Shown: piece after piece, positions 1-11,590 of the stretch
Position numbering within the stretch: position 1 is the stretch's first letter
Layout: the number at the start of each line of letters is the position of its first letter
NCBI GenBank assembly: GCA_027924645.1
Contig: BSBN01000334.1
Location: 4,836,001-4,900,000, forward strand
Direction of reading: 5' to 3'
Length of the DNA stretch: 64,000 nucleotides
Source of the DNA: Cunninghamia lanceolata
Lineage: Eukaryota > Streptophyta > Pinopsida > Cupressales > Cupressaceae
Position numbers and translations under genes: made by a program
The notes under the pieces: model-generated
Databases searched by the model: none
The model's input: only the letters and a program-made list of their open reading frames with translations
Told to the model about the DNA's origin: nothing

Positions 1-1085
1 GTATCTGAGTGCAAAGTAGAGGCATTTACATTTGTTGTGACTGAGTATTCAATGATGGACAATGACACAGTGGTTACATAGTACCATTGACATAACATTG
101 TTTTTATACTTTGACAGTCTCTTTCCAGTCTATTTGTCAATCCATAAGATGAATCATATATTTTCTATTATCTGTCAAAGGTTATTACAATGGATGAGAT
201 CTCTACATTAATATTATGGTTGTAGGGGGAGTATTGACTGTTAAATCAATGTTATTTTGTCATGGTTACTCCTTTGACATTGTTGTTAAAAAGGAGAGAA
301 AATTATATCTTTTGTGGTTTTTGGAAGTGACAGTGGTGATGGTTGTTTGTAATTGGCCTACATGACCTACAAGTGGTGGTTCCTGCTTGATTATGCAAAT
401 GTAAATCTAGCTTAATGATTACATCTTTGTTGCTTTGTGAAAATGTGTTGAGTCAATGAAGAGTGGAGTATGAGGTGTTTAGGACGATTCAGTACTATAA
501 CGTTTCCTTCTTGATACTCATGTCACATGCTTTTCATGATTATCAATGGTAGACTATTTGGTAACATCAGATTGGTTGTTGCTTGTTCAATTCTTGGTGT
601 TGTCAGGTGTCATGGATAGATGATCCAAAGTTGGTTATGGTAATGAACTATTTGTATGTACTGATACTTGACAGTAGTATGGAAACATTGCTTGATAGTA
701 TAGTGGTGTTCTACTCTATATAACTACTCTTTGATGATTTTCATATTTGACATCTTCTTCTCTGCAATAATATTCTTACATTTGTTGGTTTCAGGGGGAG
801 CTTTGATAGCTTTCATGCTTTCCATTTCATATATGACAGCAGCTGTGATCATTATCTTATTCATTATTGTAGTTCTGACAGCTAATTGGTTTGATCATTT
901 GTTTCTGCACAGGTCCTTCTTCATGTCTTTGGCATTGTTGTCAAAAGGGAGAGAAGATTTCAAAGATTTGTCATTGATGGTGGTTCTTTTCTGAATTTCA
1001 GATTCATCATGTATATCTTGTCGTAATGGATACAATGTGGATCTTTCATGTTGTGTAGTTTGACATCAATGCCAAAGGGGGAGTT
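1..1085 (+). mobile_element. 3' internal region of a SIRE/Maximus-like Copia element
   Basis: This stretch lies directly upstream of a long LTR and ends in a polypurine tract (CCAAAGGGGGAG, about 1072-1083). It is therefore the internal 3' end of an LTR retrotransposon whose coding part lies left of the window. I see no gag or pol domain. A short open frame at 731-994 is rich in hydrophobic residues but resembles nothing I know and is probably chance. Two further purine tracts with the same left context (about 275-305 and 930-960) echo the real polypurine tract. The SIRE/Maximus assignment rests on the style of the LTR junction and LTR end, recalled from family knowledge. Confidence 0.6.
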
Positions 1086-1121
1086 TGTTACCCCAGTTGG
1101 CATTTTGGCAATGATGTCAAA
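1059..1121. repeat. Inverted repeat across the polypurine tract/LTR junction
   Basis: The arm at 1059-1076 (TTTGACATCAATGCCAAA) is the reverse complement, at 17 of 18 positions, of the arm at 1104-1121. The 27-nt loop holds the G-run of the polypurine tract and the first bases of the LTR. A hairpin at this junction is, as far as I recall, common in SIRE-type plant Copia elements. Confidence 0.7.
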
Positions 1122-3266
1122 CTTGGAGGCATTGATTCTGGTCAGCATAATGACATATACTACTTTGACTTTTGACTTGGCATAATATGATTTGTTATCT
1201 TGTTTCAAAATGCCTAAGGATATTGCATAAAGTGACAAGTTATATGTTTTAATCATCGTGAAGGTTAATGTAGCCTACCACCATGTGATACTTCATAAAA
1301 TGGAAAAGTGACAAGTCTTTATTTGCTAAGGTTTCATGTGTGGTACCAAATGGCATTACCTAGTAAATATTTATGAGAACTCTTGGTTAAGGTGGCAAAC
1401 ATTTTAAAACACTTTGTATTGTTTAATTTTCATCGGGTTTATGATATAGAAGCATTAGATATTTCTTGTTTGACCTATTGGAAGAGTATTAACGGAGATA
1501 AAAGGTCATTCCTTCATCTTTATTTTGAGCCCTCTTTAGGGAAAATCAGAACAGCCGATTAAGGGACTCAAAAAGCATGAATTTTGGTTTGGGTACTTTT
1601 ATTTCATCATTGTTTTGTCATCATTTCACTGCATCCAATAAGGGTTTGGTATGCAATCATGGTAAATTGTGGAGAATCAGTTGAATCTATCAAATGAGAA
1701 ATGAGAGCTCGAAGATTGACCCCGTGAAGTGACAAAGCTGATCAAGGCTTGGCCATAATCATGAGAAAGTAAGGAAGAAGCTACTTGAGTCTTTGATGTT
1801 TGACTGTTTGACGTATCTCCAGAGGTGACAAAGCTAGATTTAATCTTGTTGACTGTGAAGCACACTAAGTATCTTCATTTTCACTTGTCAGCGGTCAAAT
1901 ACAGTAAGTTGGGTTTGAAATTTGTTTCATATTTTTGATGCAGAGACTACATTTGTTTTAGGTCGTGTTTCAAAATGGCTATGACAAGGATTTTGAAGAA
2001 ATGAAATCTTTTTGGTTTAAAGTAAAATTTTGGAAAGGCTCTCTTCAGTCTTGTATATTCTTACACGGTTTGAACTATTGCTTCTTATTAGTGATGTGGG
2101 ATTTTTCTGTGAAGCATCTTGGAAGTTATTTAACTAGGGTTTTGGGCCCTAGGGTTTCACTTGAGTATCAGACAGTTACTCTTTGTTTGGTAAATGTTTC
2201 ACTTTGGTTTCAAAACAAACTGAGAATATGTTTTCTGTTGTATTTAGTTATTGCACGGATATATTTTGATAGTTAAAGAAGAGTCTTCTTTAACCCTATA
2301 CACAGTTTGAAGTTTTTTTTTTTTTTGTCTTGGTTAAGATAGTTAATAAGGGTTATTGGTTTTAACTCTATTGTCAGTTATGGATGACTTCAAATAGTTA
2401 TAATTGTCCTGAAATGAACATTTAGGTTAAAAAAAATTCATATGGTTTCCTATTATAGTTTTATGGAATTAGTTATCTCTTCAAACTGCTTTATGAGAAA
2501 AGGAAGATATTATGAAATATATAAAAAAGGCATTGAGCAAAAATTGTATGTGGTTGTGTATACACCTGATGTAATGTTGAGGATATATGACTAAATGTAT
2601 TATCAATGATATTAGATCAGAGTTGTATTGGGGTTCAGTGAAACAAAGTGTCCCTCTGTATTTACTTTTTCTTCATGATTGAAACATGTATTGAAAGGTC
2701 AAGTCAGTGAGACAAGAAATAACCTTTGCCAGTGAGGCAACTGTACCCAGTGAGGCCTATAATCAGTGAGATTCTTTTATTAAGCTAGTGAGGCACTTTT
2801 TCAAGTAGTTTTTATGCCCCAGAGGGTTTTCCACTCAGGACAATATCTGTGTTATGGATTGTCATTGATGAGTTTGTTTCTCATGTTTAGTTGCTTATCA
2901 TGTGTCATTTGTTTTAAAGTCATTTCATTTACTTTGGTCTATATGAACACATACTTATCGTTTATCATTGTCTAAAACAATGATACTGTGCATCTCCACT
3001 TTATGAACAATCATATTTCACAGTTAGTCTCTATGTGTTAATATTTATGATAATGAGTCATTGTTTATAGTCCCTACATTGAGTTGATGCATTCTTGACT
3101 TTGATCAATCTATTTTAGTTGTCCAAGGCTATCATGATGTCATCTACAGTCAATAGGAATTATTTTTGTATCAAAGTTTGAAAATACAGATTTTAAGGTC
3201 ACTAAGTCTTGTTAAAATTTGTATACCACTGATTCACCCCCCTCTCAGTGGTATTGTACTCCAACA
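1086..3266 (+). mobile_element. LTR (3' or solo) of a SIRE/Maximus-like Copia element, 2,181 bp
   Basis: The LTR begins TGTTACCCC right after a polypurine tract. It ends CTCCAACA after the C-rich segment TTCACCCCCCTCTCAGTGG, the typical terminus of SIRE-type LTRs. No primer-binding site follows (the next bases are AAAACAATAG), so this is the right-hand LTR. The partner LTR, and therefore the target duplication, lies outside the window. No convincing protein is encoded within it. Confidence 0.72.
2705..2795 (+). repeat. Cluster of five AGTGAG motifs inside the LTR
   Basis: AGTGAG, three times followed by GC, occurs five times within 90 bp (motifs near 2705, 2730, 2748, 2764 and 2786). The copies are 16-25 bp apart and lie in the downstream third of the LTR. 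Confidence 0.6.
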
Positions 3267-5394
3267 AAAACAATAGAAGAACAACATCAAGATGAACAAT
3301 GATAATAGGGGTTTAAATGTATACAAGTATAACATGGAATTAAAAGCTCTATCTCATCTCACAATCTTGATGAGGGCATTCATACACTTCAACACAACCT
3401 GCACAAAATTACAAAATAGACACCACTTCCACAATTTCCTCATACACAATACCCACACTTAAATAGGACCATTCACAACAGAAGTATTTTTCAAGAAAAT
3501 AATGACAATGTTGGAGAGGACTTATCTTTACTAATAAAACTTGTGGACTAAAGACTCTCTTTTCTTGTCTAAGATATTTGTTTCTAATTTGTAACATGAA
3601 GTTATCCATTCAAGATTTTCTTCCCAAAACATCAACTTTTGTCAATCTCTCAAAAATTTCTCTCTAAAGAAGATTTTCTATCATGTAAGAATACGCCTTA
3701 AAACCCCCAAAATAAGAGTTCATATGAGAGTGATGTATTACTCATTTCCATCTAATAGAATGAGGGCACAAGGCACCTCTCCAACCCTACATCTACCTTT
3801 GCCATATCATACCCAAGTTGACATGACTCCTCATTTGAATTCATATGGGTTTCAAATAGATGTAACTTCTAATGTGACTTATATCGTTCTCCTTCCAAAT
3901 ATGTAACCACCCACATGAGTTCATATGAATCTCCTTCCAAAAATTTAAGGTTCATTTTGTAATCCTACACTTTTTCAATGTCATATGTTGACTTAATGTC
4001 TTGAAAAAATTATTTATGCTTTCATACATGGGAACTCTTTTCAAGAGTTCTAAAAGTATTATTTTCAATGTCCCAAAACACTATGTATATTCTTCCCCAA
4101 GTATCCTCCCCATAGGTACTTTGGTTGGGGTCCTAAAATTTACATTACAACACAAAAATTTAATTTTTAAGATAAAATAAAATGACCTAAAATATTATAT
4201 ATAATTTTACATTTCAACCCACACATTTTAACATACAAAGTACACCTAGGCACTCTATATTGAACTAGAACTTCAAAATAAAATAAAGTTTAAAATAAGT
4301 AAAACTCAAGCACCTAAGGATAACAAGGTTTTAAAAAGATTACTTTCCTATGTGAGGTGGTAACAATAGGTTGTAAATGCTTCTGCTATTATGTAATTGA
4401 TGATTGCTTGCACCTACATAATTATTGCAAATATCAATTCATCTATGGTATATGCATATATATCATATGCAACAAAAGAATAACTATGTGATTTACCTAT
4501 TAATTATCTAATTTAAATCCACATACCTTGAAACTCAATTCAATCTCAACCCATGCATCACCAACCTCATAAATTAATATGGTCATAGATCCTACCAATT
4601 AACATGGTAAAATTTGACAATATCTAACAATTGCGGTAAAAAACACAATATTCACATTTAACCAAAACTTGATAATTTTAAAAAATTAAATTTAGAGTCC
4701 ACTTAACCATTTTATAGTGATGTGTGGTCTCATTATAATATGTAACCACTAAATAAATTTATCTAAAATTCATATACAATTCACTCATAACATTGTGCAC
4801 ATGTAAATTTCGTTTTATTTTAAAATCACTAATCATGTTTAAATTGACTTCAATACAAAAATGTTCTCAAATCAAATTGATACATTTTAAGCAATTAATT
4901 GTCACAAATACTAATCATCACTTTATCACTAATTCTCATATTATTAAAATATTTACACCTTGAGTATAATTAGTATTAGAATCTAGATACTTGGCATAAT
5001 ACAATCTTCCTCAATTACTTATATAATCACCATAATGGTTTTTGAATAGGGACATCACAGTTATCTCATAACTTGACATTACACCACATCACATGGAACT
5101 CATAATTCAACTATTAAACATTAACCAAGACAATAATTATAAAAGTCTATAAAATTGTCACGTTACTTATACAAGATATAATAGATTTAGCTAGGTTGCT
5201 GAATTATCCATTGGACTCATTTAGGAGTTGATATTAATAAAAGTATACAAGAAAAAGAGTAATAAGGTTCACCAAAAAATTGACTAGCTAACAATGTTAG
5301 GGTCAATCAACAAGGATAGATTCTATAATGGTCACAAACAAAGTTGGACCTTACAAAATTAATGAATGTGACAATTGACCAAAATGAAGAGATA
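3267..5394. other. AT-rich region with no recognisable gene
   Basis: About 2.1 kb of AT-rich sequence. The few short open frames (for example 3409-3609 minus and 3724-3906 plus) show no motif, and I see no repeats, primer site or LTR-like pair. The first five bases (AAAAC) would be the target duplication of the LTR to the left, but its partner is off-window. Confidence 0.5.
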
Positions 5395-5880
5395 GCTTTG
5401 GTGCTGTCCTCTTTTTCTTTTCTATCTATAAGGGGCAATAGACTAATAATATGATGGAATCTCTTTCTATTCTCTATGCTTTGGAAAAAGGGTGTGCTTT
5501 GGGATGGCATAGGGTTATCTGTGAATCTGATTCCCAGATTGTGATTAATCTTCTGAATTAGAAGGTAATGGATGGTGTGCAATGGTGGGAGATTGGATGG
5601 AACCATGTGGTTGACTGCTTGGCCAAGTGGGGTTCGGAATAGGTGGGAGATTGGAATGTTGATAGTTGGGACCAGTTGTCCCAAGAAGGTGTTCAAAATT
5701 TGGAAAGGTTGATTTTAGCATATATGGATGGCTAATTTGGGGTTGTGGATGTCCCCCTGGTTCTGGTTTGTTTGGTTTTGTGTTGGTGCTTTGTTCTGGA
5801 CTTCTATTGTTTCTGGAGGCGGTTGCCCTCTTGGTTATGTACTTTTGATTTCTTTTATTAATAATTTTTTACGCCTCTTT
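5395..5880 (+). pseudogene. LINE 3' fragment: RNase H-like domain
   Basis: A frame starting near 5394 reads FGAVLFF, then NNMMESLSILYALEKG, then VICESDSQIVINLLN. This is the pattern of the RNase H domain at the end of plant L1-type LINE ORF2. The ESDS segment holds the catalytic acidic residues, and the helix with Ala-Leu-Glu follows the usual NNMAE position. A later VDCLAKWGS matches the C-terminal 'AD.LA' block, though part of the sequence between is missing. In-frame TAG codons interrupt it. The stretch ends in a low-complexity tail (TTATTAATAATTTTTTACGCC, then A-rich), as expected for a LINE 3' end. The 5' end is truncated and no target duplication was found. A decayed host RNase H-like gene is the less likely alternative. 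Confidence 0.65.
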
Positions 5881-6837
5881 TTATAAAATAAAAAATAAAA
5901 AATCATTAAATCAATATGATGACTTTAATACAAAAGTGTTAATAATAACAATGCCGCTAAACAAATAATTTAAGGTGAATTCAAAATTTTTCTTCAAGTA
6001 TTATTTTTTGGTAACTTGAATCATCTTCTTTTCTTCCAACGATCACTTCTGAGTGTTGGGTAATATCCCAAGACTAACATGGTGAACTTGAAAGCTCACA
6101 ATGTAACCTATTGGTTAAATATATAATATTTTAATAATTTCAATTGAGATTTTTTAGGCCTCCCAAGAACTTGAGCCAAAGTATTTATCTTTTTAAATAT
6201 CATCCACTTCAATATTCAAAAGTCAATTTTGGCCAATAAAAATAGGACAAATATTTACCTTTTTTATTATGAATGAGATTTAAAATTACTATTAACTATT
6301 TGACCATTAAAATAAATAATATTTAAGTAGAAATATAATAAAATACTACACTGATTATATTATATAGTCAGTGGACCAGAAATAAATATAACAGAAATTT
6401 GAACAGCGAAGAAGCTGTCATTCAGAATAGAGTGTGGTAATGAAAATTCATCTAACTGCCCTGACATTAAATAATCAGGCGTACCATTATTCTGCACTGT
6501 CTGATCGGCATCGTAGATTTCTGAATTACAGGAGTCCTGCTTTCCTCGTAGAGAAAATAATCACAGAACGTAGGAATTATATCATTTACTAGTGATTTTA
6601 CTCTCCGCAATCTTGGTGCGATTTTCTGTCCAGATATAAATCGAACATATATTCAACAATGTTTGTAGGTAACGAGACTCGTCGGAGGCGGCAGGATTCC
6701 AAGAATTGCCGTTCATTGAATCCTGTTAAATAGATTTGACCCGCTTGCTGAAACGTAAGCTAATGGGAGAGATTCGGTCGGTTCGGCTGTTTCCTCCAAA
6801 AACAGCCTTCATTAGTTTTTATGAGTTGCACTTCATT
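5881..6837. other. No gene recognised
   Basis: AT-rich sequence apart from about 6410-6800, which is more GC-balanced and contains more CpG than its surroundings. That could be a remnant of unique host DNA. I could not read a protein in either strand. Confidence 0.4.
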
Positions 6838-6990
6838 TGACGAAATTAAAGGAAAGGGAAAATGAACTTTCCCCAGTTAGTAAAACTATTAAGGGTAAAA
6901 AGATTTGTGCCAATAATTTGTATAATTCTTCTTAGTTCTTCTCAACTAATTGTTATTAATGGTTTAGTTAATGGTTTAGATACAATAGAT
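6838..6990 (+). pseudogene. Copia gag (UBN2-type) fragment
   Basis: This short segment matches, with gaps, the gag fragment repeated at 59860-60050 and again near 60400-60560. Shared blocks include AAATTAAAGGAAA, GTGCCAATAAT and CTTCTTAGTTCTT. In the better copies this region reads as the end of a UBN2-type gag. Here it is a scrap with stops in all frames. Confidence 0.55.
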
Positions 6991-7060
6991 AAATATTAGC
7001 ATATATATCTTATAAACATTTATCAACAAGACATTAAGAGATGTCAGTTCAGACGTCTAT

Positions 7061-7130
7061 ATTGAAATTATTATTGAAAATAGATAGGTGCCTCGATTGA
7101 AATTATCATTGAAAATAGATAGGTGCCTCA
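7061..7130. repeat. Tandem repeat, two 35-bp units
   Basis: Units 7061-7095 and 7096-7130 differ at two positions (TTATTATTG against TTATCATTG, and the last base G against A). They lie downstream of the minus-strand helicase fragment, in otherwise unremarkable AT-rich DNA (6991-7482). Confidence 0.85.
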
Positions 7131-7482
7131 AGACCGATATCTCTCGACATCTTTAAGATAGATGTATTTAAGATATCTATGCTAGTAGCATCCATAGTGT
7201 GGCATGTAAAATGTTAATTTTGCATCTTTTTCTTCTATTTGTATAAAGTATTATTATCCTTCGCAAATAATAAAGCCTATCATATTCATTGAACTGTATA
7301 ATATAAATTCCATTTATTGAACATTATTGACGCATTTCATATTCTTTCAAATGTGCAATCAACATATTAAAAGATAATTAACAAGACATTTCATATTTAT
7401 CCAAAAATATAACGTCAATGATATTTGAGTAATAAGAGTTTTATAGAAGAATTATATCTGATAATGTATATATTACATAAAA

Positions 7483-8357
7483 TTATAGTATTTCCAAAGA
7501 TTTGAGTCTCTCTTCCCTAGCTCTCCTTTTGGAGAGTTGCTTCCATATTTTCAGTTTATAATAACGGTCATATGAAAATGAAGGCAAAATTTTGAGTCCA
7601 TCCAAGGACTTAACATGTGATGTAGTGTCAAATGCTAACCCTGCTGTTTCTCTCGGTCGTATATCAATTGTTGCTTTGGAAAGAGTCAATCCTTGTGATT
7701 TGTAGATTGTTAGTGCCCAAGCTAATTGTAAGGGCAATTGACATGTGTATCCCCTTTGTATTGGTGTAATTGGAATTGAATTTTGAGATGCATCTTCAAA
7801 TGGAATTCTAGAGTAATTATCAAATTTGACCATAACATATATTGGTGGGTATGGTGGGGCACTTCTACCCAACATATCTATTTCTATTACATCCATAATT
7901 CACTCACGGTGTAGTCTTGAGATTATTTCCCACTCATGTTCAATTGTATTTTGATCATTAGGTAAATGTCCCCATCCTTAGAATCATTATGATTTTCAAT
8001 TTCATCTGAAATAATCCTCTGTTCCAAATGCTATGGATTATAATTGAGTGACTCCCAATTTGATGTAATTGTAGTATCATCAAGTTTGATGTCTCTTTGT
8101 ATATTACGAAATGACTTGTACAACAATAACTCCAACCAGCAAAAGTAAACCCATTTTTTGATTGACATGCAGGTAAGGTGGTAAATCTTGGAAACACTCT
8201 CACAATAGCTACCATAGTCCTTACTTCCCATTTCTTATCTCTTCTCTACTTGGGATTATATGTCCAAGATCTAGCTGCATTTGTAAGTGAAACACTTTCC
8301 ATTGCATATGGTCTATCCAAATATCCTTCAATCAAACTTTTTAAGTGAGTTTCACCA
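7483..8357 (-). pseudogene. Helitron helicase, C-terminal part (PIF1-like), broken
   Basis: This is the end of a Helitron Rep/helicase gene; the helicase is thought to unwind DNA during rolling-circle transposition. The clean frame 7483-7896 contains LAWALTIYKSQGLTL, a PIF1 superfamily 1B helicase motif, followed by a weakened 'ALSR.RSL.GL' block reading TSHVKSLDGLKILPSF. Upstream on the same strand, 8031-8231 reads ELLLYKSFRNIQRDI, a block typical of plant PIF1/Helitron helicases. Still further upstream comes LIEGYLDRP. Frameshifts and stops separate these pieces. At 8357 the gene is interrupted by an LTR element and resumes at 13431. The nucleotide-binding Walker A part is not seen and was probably lost. 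Confidence 0.8.
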
Positions 8358-8634
8358 TGTTAGTGCAAAACTTTTATATTACTTACTTATCCTAAGTAAT
8401 ATATTTTCACATGGATTTAAGCCACCTTAGGTGGTTATGCGTCGACTTGGAGATTCCATTAAACTCATCCAAGATACATGTCAACACTCCTTCGCCACTT
8501 GATGGAGAAGGATTGCCACCACTAGTGGAGTGTTGGAGTCAACTCTTAATTCAACCCAACCTCCTCACCTATATCTACATCACCTTGTTCGTAATCTAAT
8601 TCACTTTCATCTTATTTATTATTTGAATTTTTCA
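8358..8634 (+). repeat. 5' LTR of element D
   Basis: Begins TGTTAGTGCAAAAC and ends TTTTTCA immediately before the primer site. It aligns with 13165-13430 over most of its length (shared ACTCCTTCGCCACTT, CACCACTAGTGGAGTGTTGG and CAACCTCCTCACCTATAT). Arms CAACACTCC (8482-8490) and GGAGTGTTG (8527-8535) form an inverted repeat also present in the other LTR, with one change. Confidence 0.8.
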
Positions 8635-8646
8635 TGGTATTAGAGC
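8635..8646 (+). promoter_or_regulatory. Primer-binding site of element D
   Basis: TGGTATTAGAGC directly follows the LTR. It matches the tRNA-iMet complement TGGTATCAGAGC at 11 of 12 bases. Confidence 0.85.
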
Positions 8647-9628
8647 GGAACTTGCGATTACTATTTCAGACATTTGAAGGCAAATGCATATTAATTGGTG
8701 ATTCCAATAAATATGTGGAATGTTGAATCTTTGCTTGTTTGGCATAGATTTTGTCAATTGAAGGATGTTTGTGAGCAAGGGGTAGAGGTTTGGAAAATCT
8801 ATCACCCTCCATTCTACACCTTTGTGTAAGCCAGAGCTTCTTCCTCGAGGGCTCAAGTGAGGCACGGAAGACTAGCATGGGTATGTGCACGCTCATAACC
8901 TACTGGCAGGTTGATTCCAAGAAATAAAGGCCCATGTCTTATGTTCAACATGGTGACAGCCTATTTGAGGCCCGATTTCAAGCTAGTTGTGGCCCAATTT
9001 GGTCTTGTAAAGGCATCAGAAAGTAGCCCAACTTGTCTCTCCATTTTGATCACGCTTGGCAACGTGTTGTAGGTCATTATGAGATTGTGAATACCTCTGT
9101 TTTGCTCCATATTGGCATGAGAAAGTAGCCCAAGGTGTAGAATCCTCATAGAAGGTGACGAAGGGTGAATTCAAGGGCACAAATCAACCTTAAATTGAAC
9201 CAAAAATTAGCCCAGAAAGGGGGCGTGTTGACCCTGAAGTGGTTAAAAAGCTTGTAGAGGCCACTTTATTCCCTCAAGGCATCCATATCTATTTTAAGTG
9301 GCCCATGCTTGGCTGCCCCTGCATCTCATCTAGAAACCATAGCCTTTTTTTGGCCTCCCATGCTCCATATTTTGGGCATTTTTTCCCTGATCTACCCCCG
9401 TCTCAAAAAAAATTGCCGTAATTTTGTTTTTTTTCAAAAGGTATTTAAAATTATGCTTATTTCAAGTATTCACAAATAGATTTTTTTTCAAAAAAGGTAT
9501 TTAAAATTATGCTTTAGGGGGAGTAATTAAAATTTGGGAGATTTAGAGGTTATTTTGAAAAATGTAAGTGCTTAATCAAGAAAATTCTTGTAAAAGGCAA
9601 CTTTTAAAGTGCCAAAATTTGAGTTTGT
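8647..9628 (+). other. Leader of element D
   Basis: Internal sequence between the primer site and the LINE insertion. I see no supported coding frame. The purine tract TTTAGGGGGAG at about 9514 is notable. Confidence 0.5.
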
Positions 9629-9646
9629 AACAAAGGCTAAGTATTA

Positions 9647-11590
9647 ATTATAGAATTGTATAATCTATAATGGCTTCCTCCCACTCCTTCCTACTCCTCG
9701 TACTCCCCTCCTTGAATTCAAAATATGTTCTCCCACCCATTGGATAGAGTAAGATTTCCTGTTCCAATGGGAGAAAATTTACCATGGATGGGGCTCTGTC
9801 GGGTATGGAGCTTGGCTCTCATTCTTTGGATAGGTCATTGATGGTTTCACCTCCTGTGGTGCTACAAGGTACGACACCTGATGGCAGGTTTTCTAGTGTT
9901 CTCTTAGCTGGTGTGGGTGGGGACAATGATGGCAGAGGTCCCCCTTTGTCTGCTGAAGCCAGATCTAGCTCTTATGCAAAGGATGTCTGTAATGGTTCTC
10001 TTGATAAGAGTGTAGAGTTTGCTAATGTTGTTGTAGCTCAGACATTAGTTTCTCTGTTTGACTCACCTCCCCCTGTGGTGGTCTTAGGTGATGAAGTTTT
10101 AAAAAATGATGATTATTTTTCTAAGTAGGGTTTGATTTTTAGATTTGACTGGTTGTGGCCTCGGCTGGGTGATTTAAACCTCTGGATCTCGATGCATTGG
10201 CACCCTCTTATGGAGGGGAAAATAGAAATTTACCCTTATGCAAAGGGTTACTTTATGGTTGTTTTTGGTTTAGTTTCTGATCGAAATGTTATTCTTGATG
10301 CTCATTCTTGGTTCTAGGGCCAACATTCCCTCCTTCTCAAGCATTGGGTTCCCTCCTTTAACCCTTTGTTTGAGTCCTTCAACAAAATGCCTGTTTTGAT
10401 TCACCTCCCAAATTTACCTCTACATTTTTCATTTAAATCTTGTTATGTTGGTATTAGTAATTCTTTGGGCACATTTATTATGGAGGACCAAGTGACATCT
10501 TTGTTCTCTCATACCACTTATGCTTGTGTTCGTGTGGATTTGGATATTTCTAAGCATCTGCCAGTGGAGATTGTTTTGCAGGTTGTTGGTAGGTCTTGGA
10601 ATCAGATTTTAGATTATGAAGGTATTCCCTTCCGGTGTCGTAGGTTCTTCACAACAGGTCACATTTTTTATGGATGCCCTCATTCAAAGATCCCTTGTCT
10701 TTCTTCCTGATGGAAGGATGCTTTTCCTGAACAACTCACAGTTGATGCAGCTAGTGATATTTCTAGTTTTGAGATGTCTAAATCTTCTTCTAATGATGTT
10801 GGGATTGTCCCTAATGTTGTGGTGATCCCTGATAAGGTTGTTGTTGTTGGGTCTGCTTCTAGGGCTTTTCCTATTGTTGATGTTGCTTTTGGTTCTGCCA
10901 TAGAGTCCTCCCCTATTGCTGATGTTGGGACTATTCTTGATGTTGTTGTTGCTTTTGGTTCTGCTATAGAGGCCTCCCCTACTGATTCTAGTGTTGGGGC
11001 TATTACTAGGACTGTTGCTGGGATTACTGCTGGGTCTACATTCTCCCTTACTGTCACTATTGTAGTGCCATCTATTCTGCATGGTTCTCCTGGTGCCGGG
11101 ACTGTAGCAGGGTACTCCCCTGCTATTGTTGTTGATACTGGGACTGCTGCTAGGTTCTCGACTTCTATTGTTGTTGTGGCTCAAACTGCTGCTGTTGGTA
11201 CACAATTTGTTGCTAGTGCTGGTGATATTCCCCTGGCTCCACCATTTTCTATGGATTCGATCAGATTTTCACCTCCTTCATCTCCTAAATCTATGGATGG
11301 AGATATTGATTTGTTTTGGACTATTGTTCAAAGGAAGAAGCATGGGCTTCCTAAGCACATTTCTCAAACTTGCTCTCGGGATAGGGGTGTTTGACCTTGT
11401 AGGTCAGATTTTTCTATTATATAGCTTGTTGTTCCTTGCAGCCTTGTTGCTTTATTGTTTTTTAGTCTCTTGGGCTTTGTTGTCTTTCTGTTGTCGATGC
11501 GCTATTTCTAGCCTATGTGAGGCTTGTTCTGCCCTTTGGGATTTTATGTATAGGGATCTGTACCCTTGTTTGTAGCTTGCCATAATAAAA
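9647..11590 (+). mobile_element. ORF1-only LINE insertion
   Basis: A 1.94-kb insertion flanked by an exact 18-bp duplication AACAAAGGCTAAGTATTA at 9629-9646 and 11591-11608. It ends in an A-rich tail (CATAATAAAA). Long target duplications and an A-tail are LINE hallmarks. Inside is a LINE-type ORF1 followed by only about 200 bp of 3' sequence. Endonuclease, reverse transcriptase and RNase H are absent. Since both ends are bounded by the duplication, this is a complete insertion and not a fragment. Confidence 0.88.
9784..11394 (+). pseudogene. LINE ORF1 (DUF4283/zinc-knuckle nucleic-acid-binding protein), three in-frame stops
   Basis: A single 536-codon frame opens at the ATG of 9784 and runs to the TGA at 11392. 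It is broken by stops at 10126 (TAG), 10315 (TAG) and 10708 (TGA) but by no frameshift. After an N-terminal low-complexity part, residues from about 118 to 300 match the plant LINE ORF1 pattern. That pattern is a DUF4283-like core, then VLIHLPNLPLHF, LGTFIMED and ACVRVDLD, and then YEGIPFRCRRF..GHIFYGC. The last is a zf-CCHC_4 knuckle whose second Cys is replaced by Phe. The C-terminal third is Val/Ala/Ser-rich with repeats of an FGSAIEASP-like unit, ending FWTIVQRKKHG. ORF1 proteins bind LINE RNA. Codon use is rich in T. Confidence 0.82.

Noticed and set aside
731..994. 87-residue hydrophobic open frame before the SIRE-type LTR, a possible envelope-like protein
   Set aside because: It includes the repeated purine tract, has no recognisable domain, and is short enough to be chance in T-rich DNA.
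2699..2795. Link between the AGTGAG cluster and the CAGTGAG at the start of the TRIM LTR (17455)
   Set aside because: Only the 6-7 base motif is shared and the flanking sequences do not align.
10680..11205. Minus-strand Ser/Asn-rich open frames over the LINE
   Set aside because: They are antisense shadows of the Val/Ala-rich ORF1 tail. The plus strand has the family motifs.
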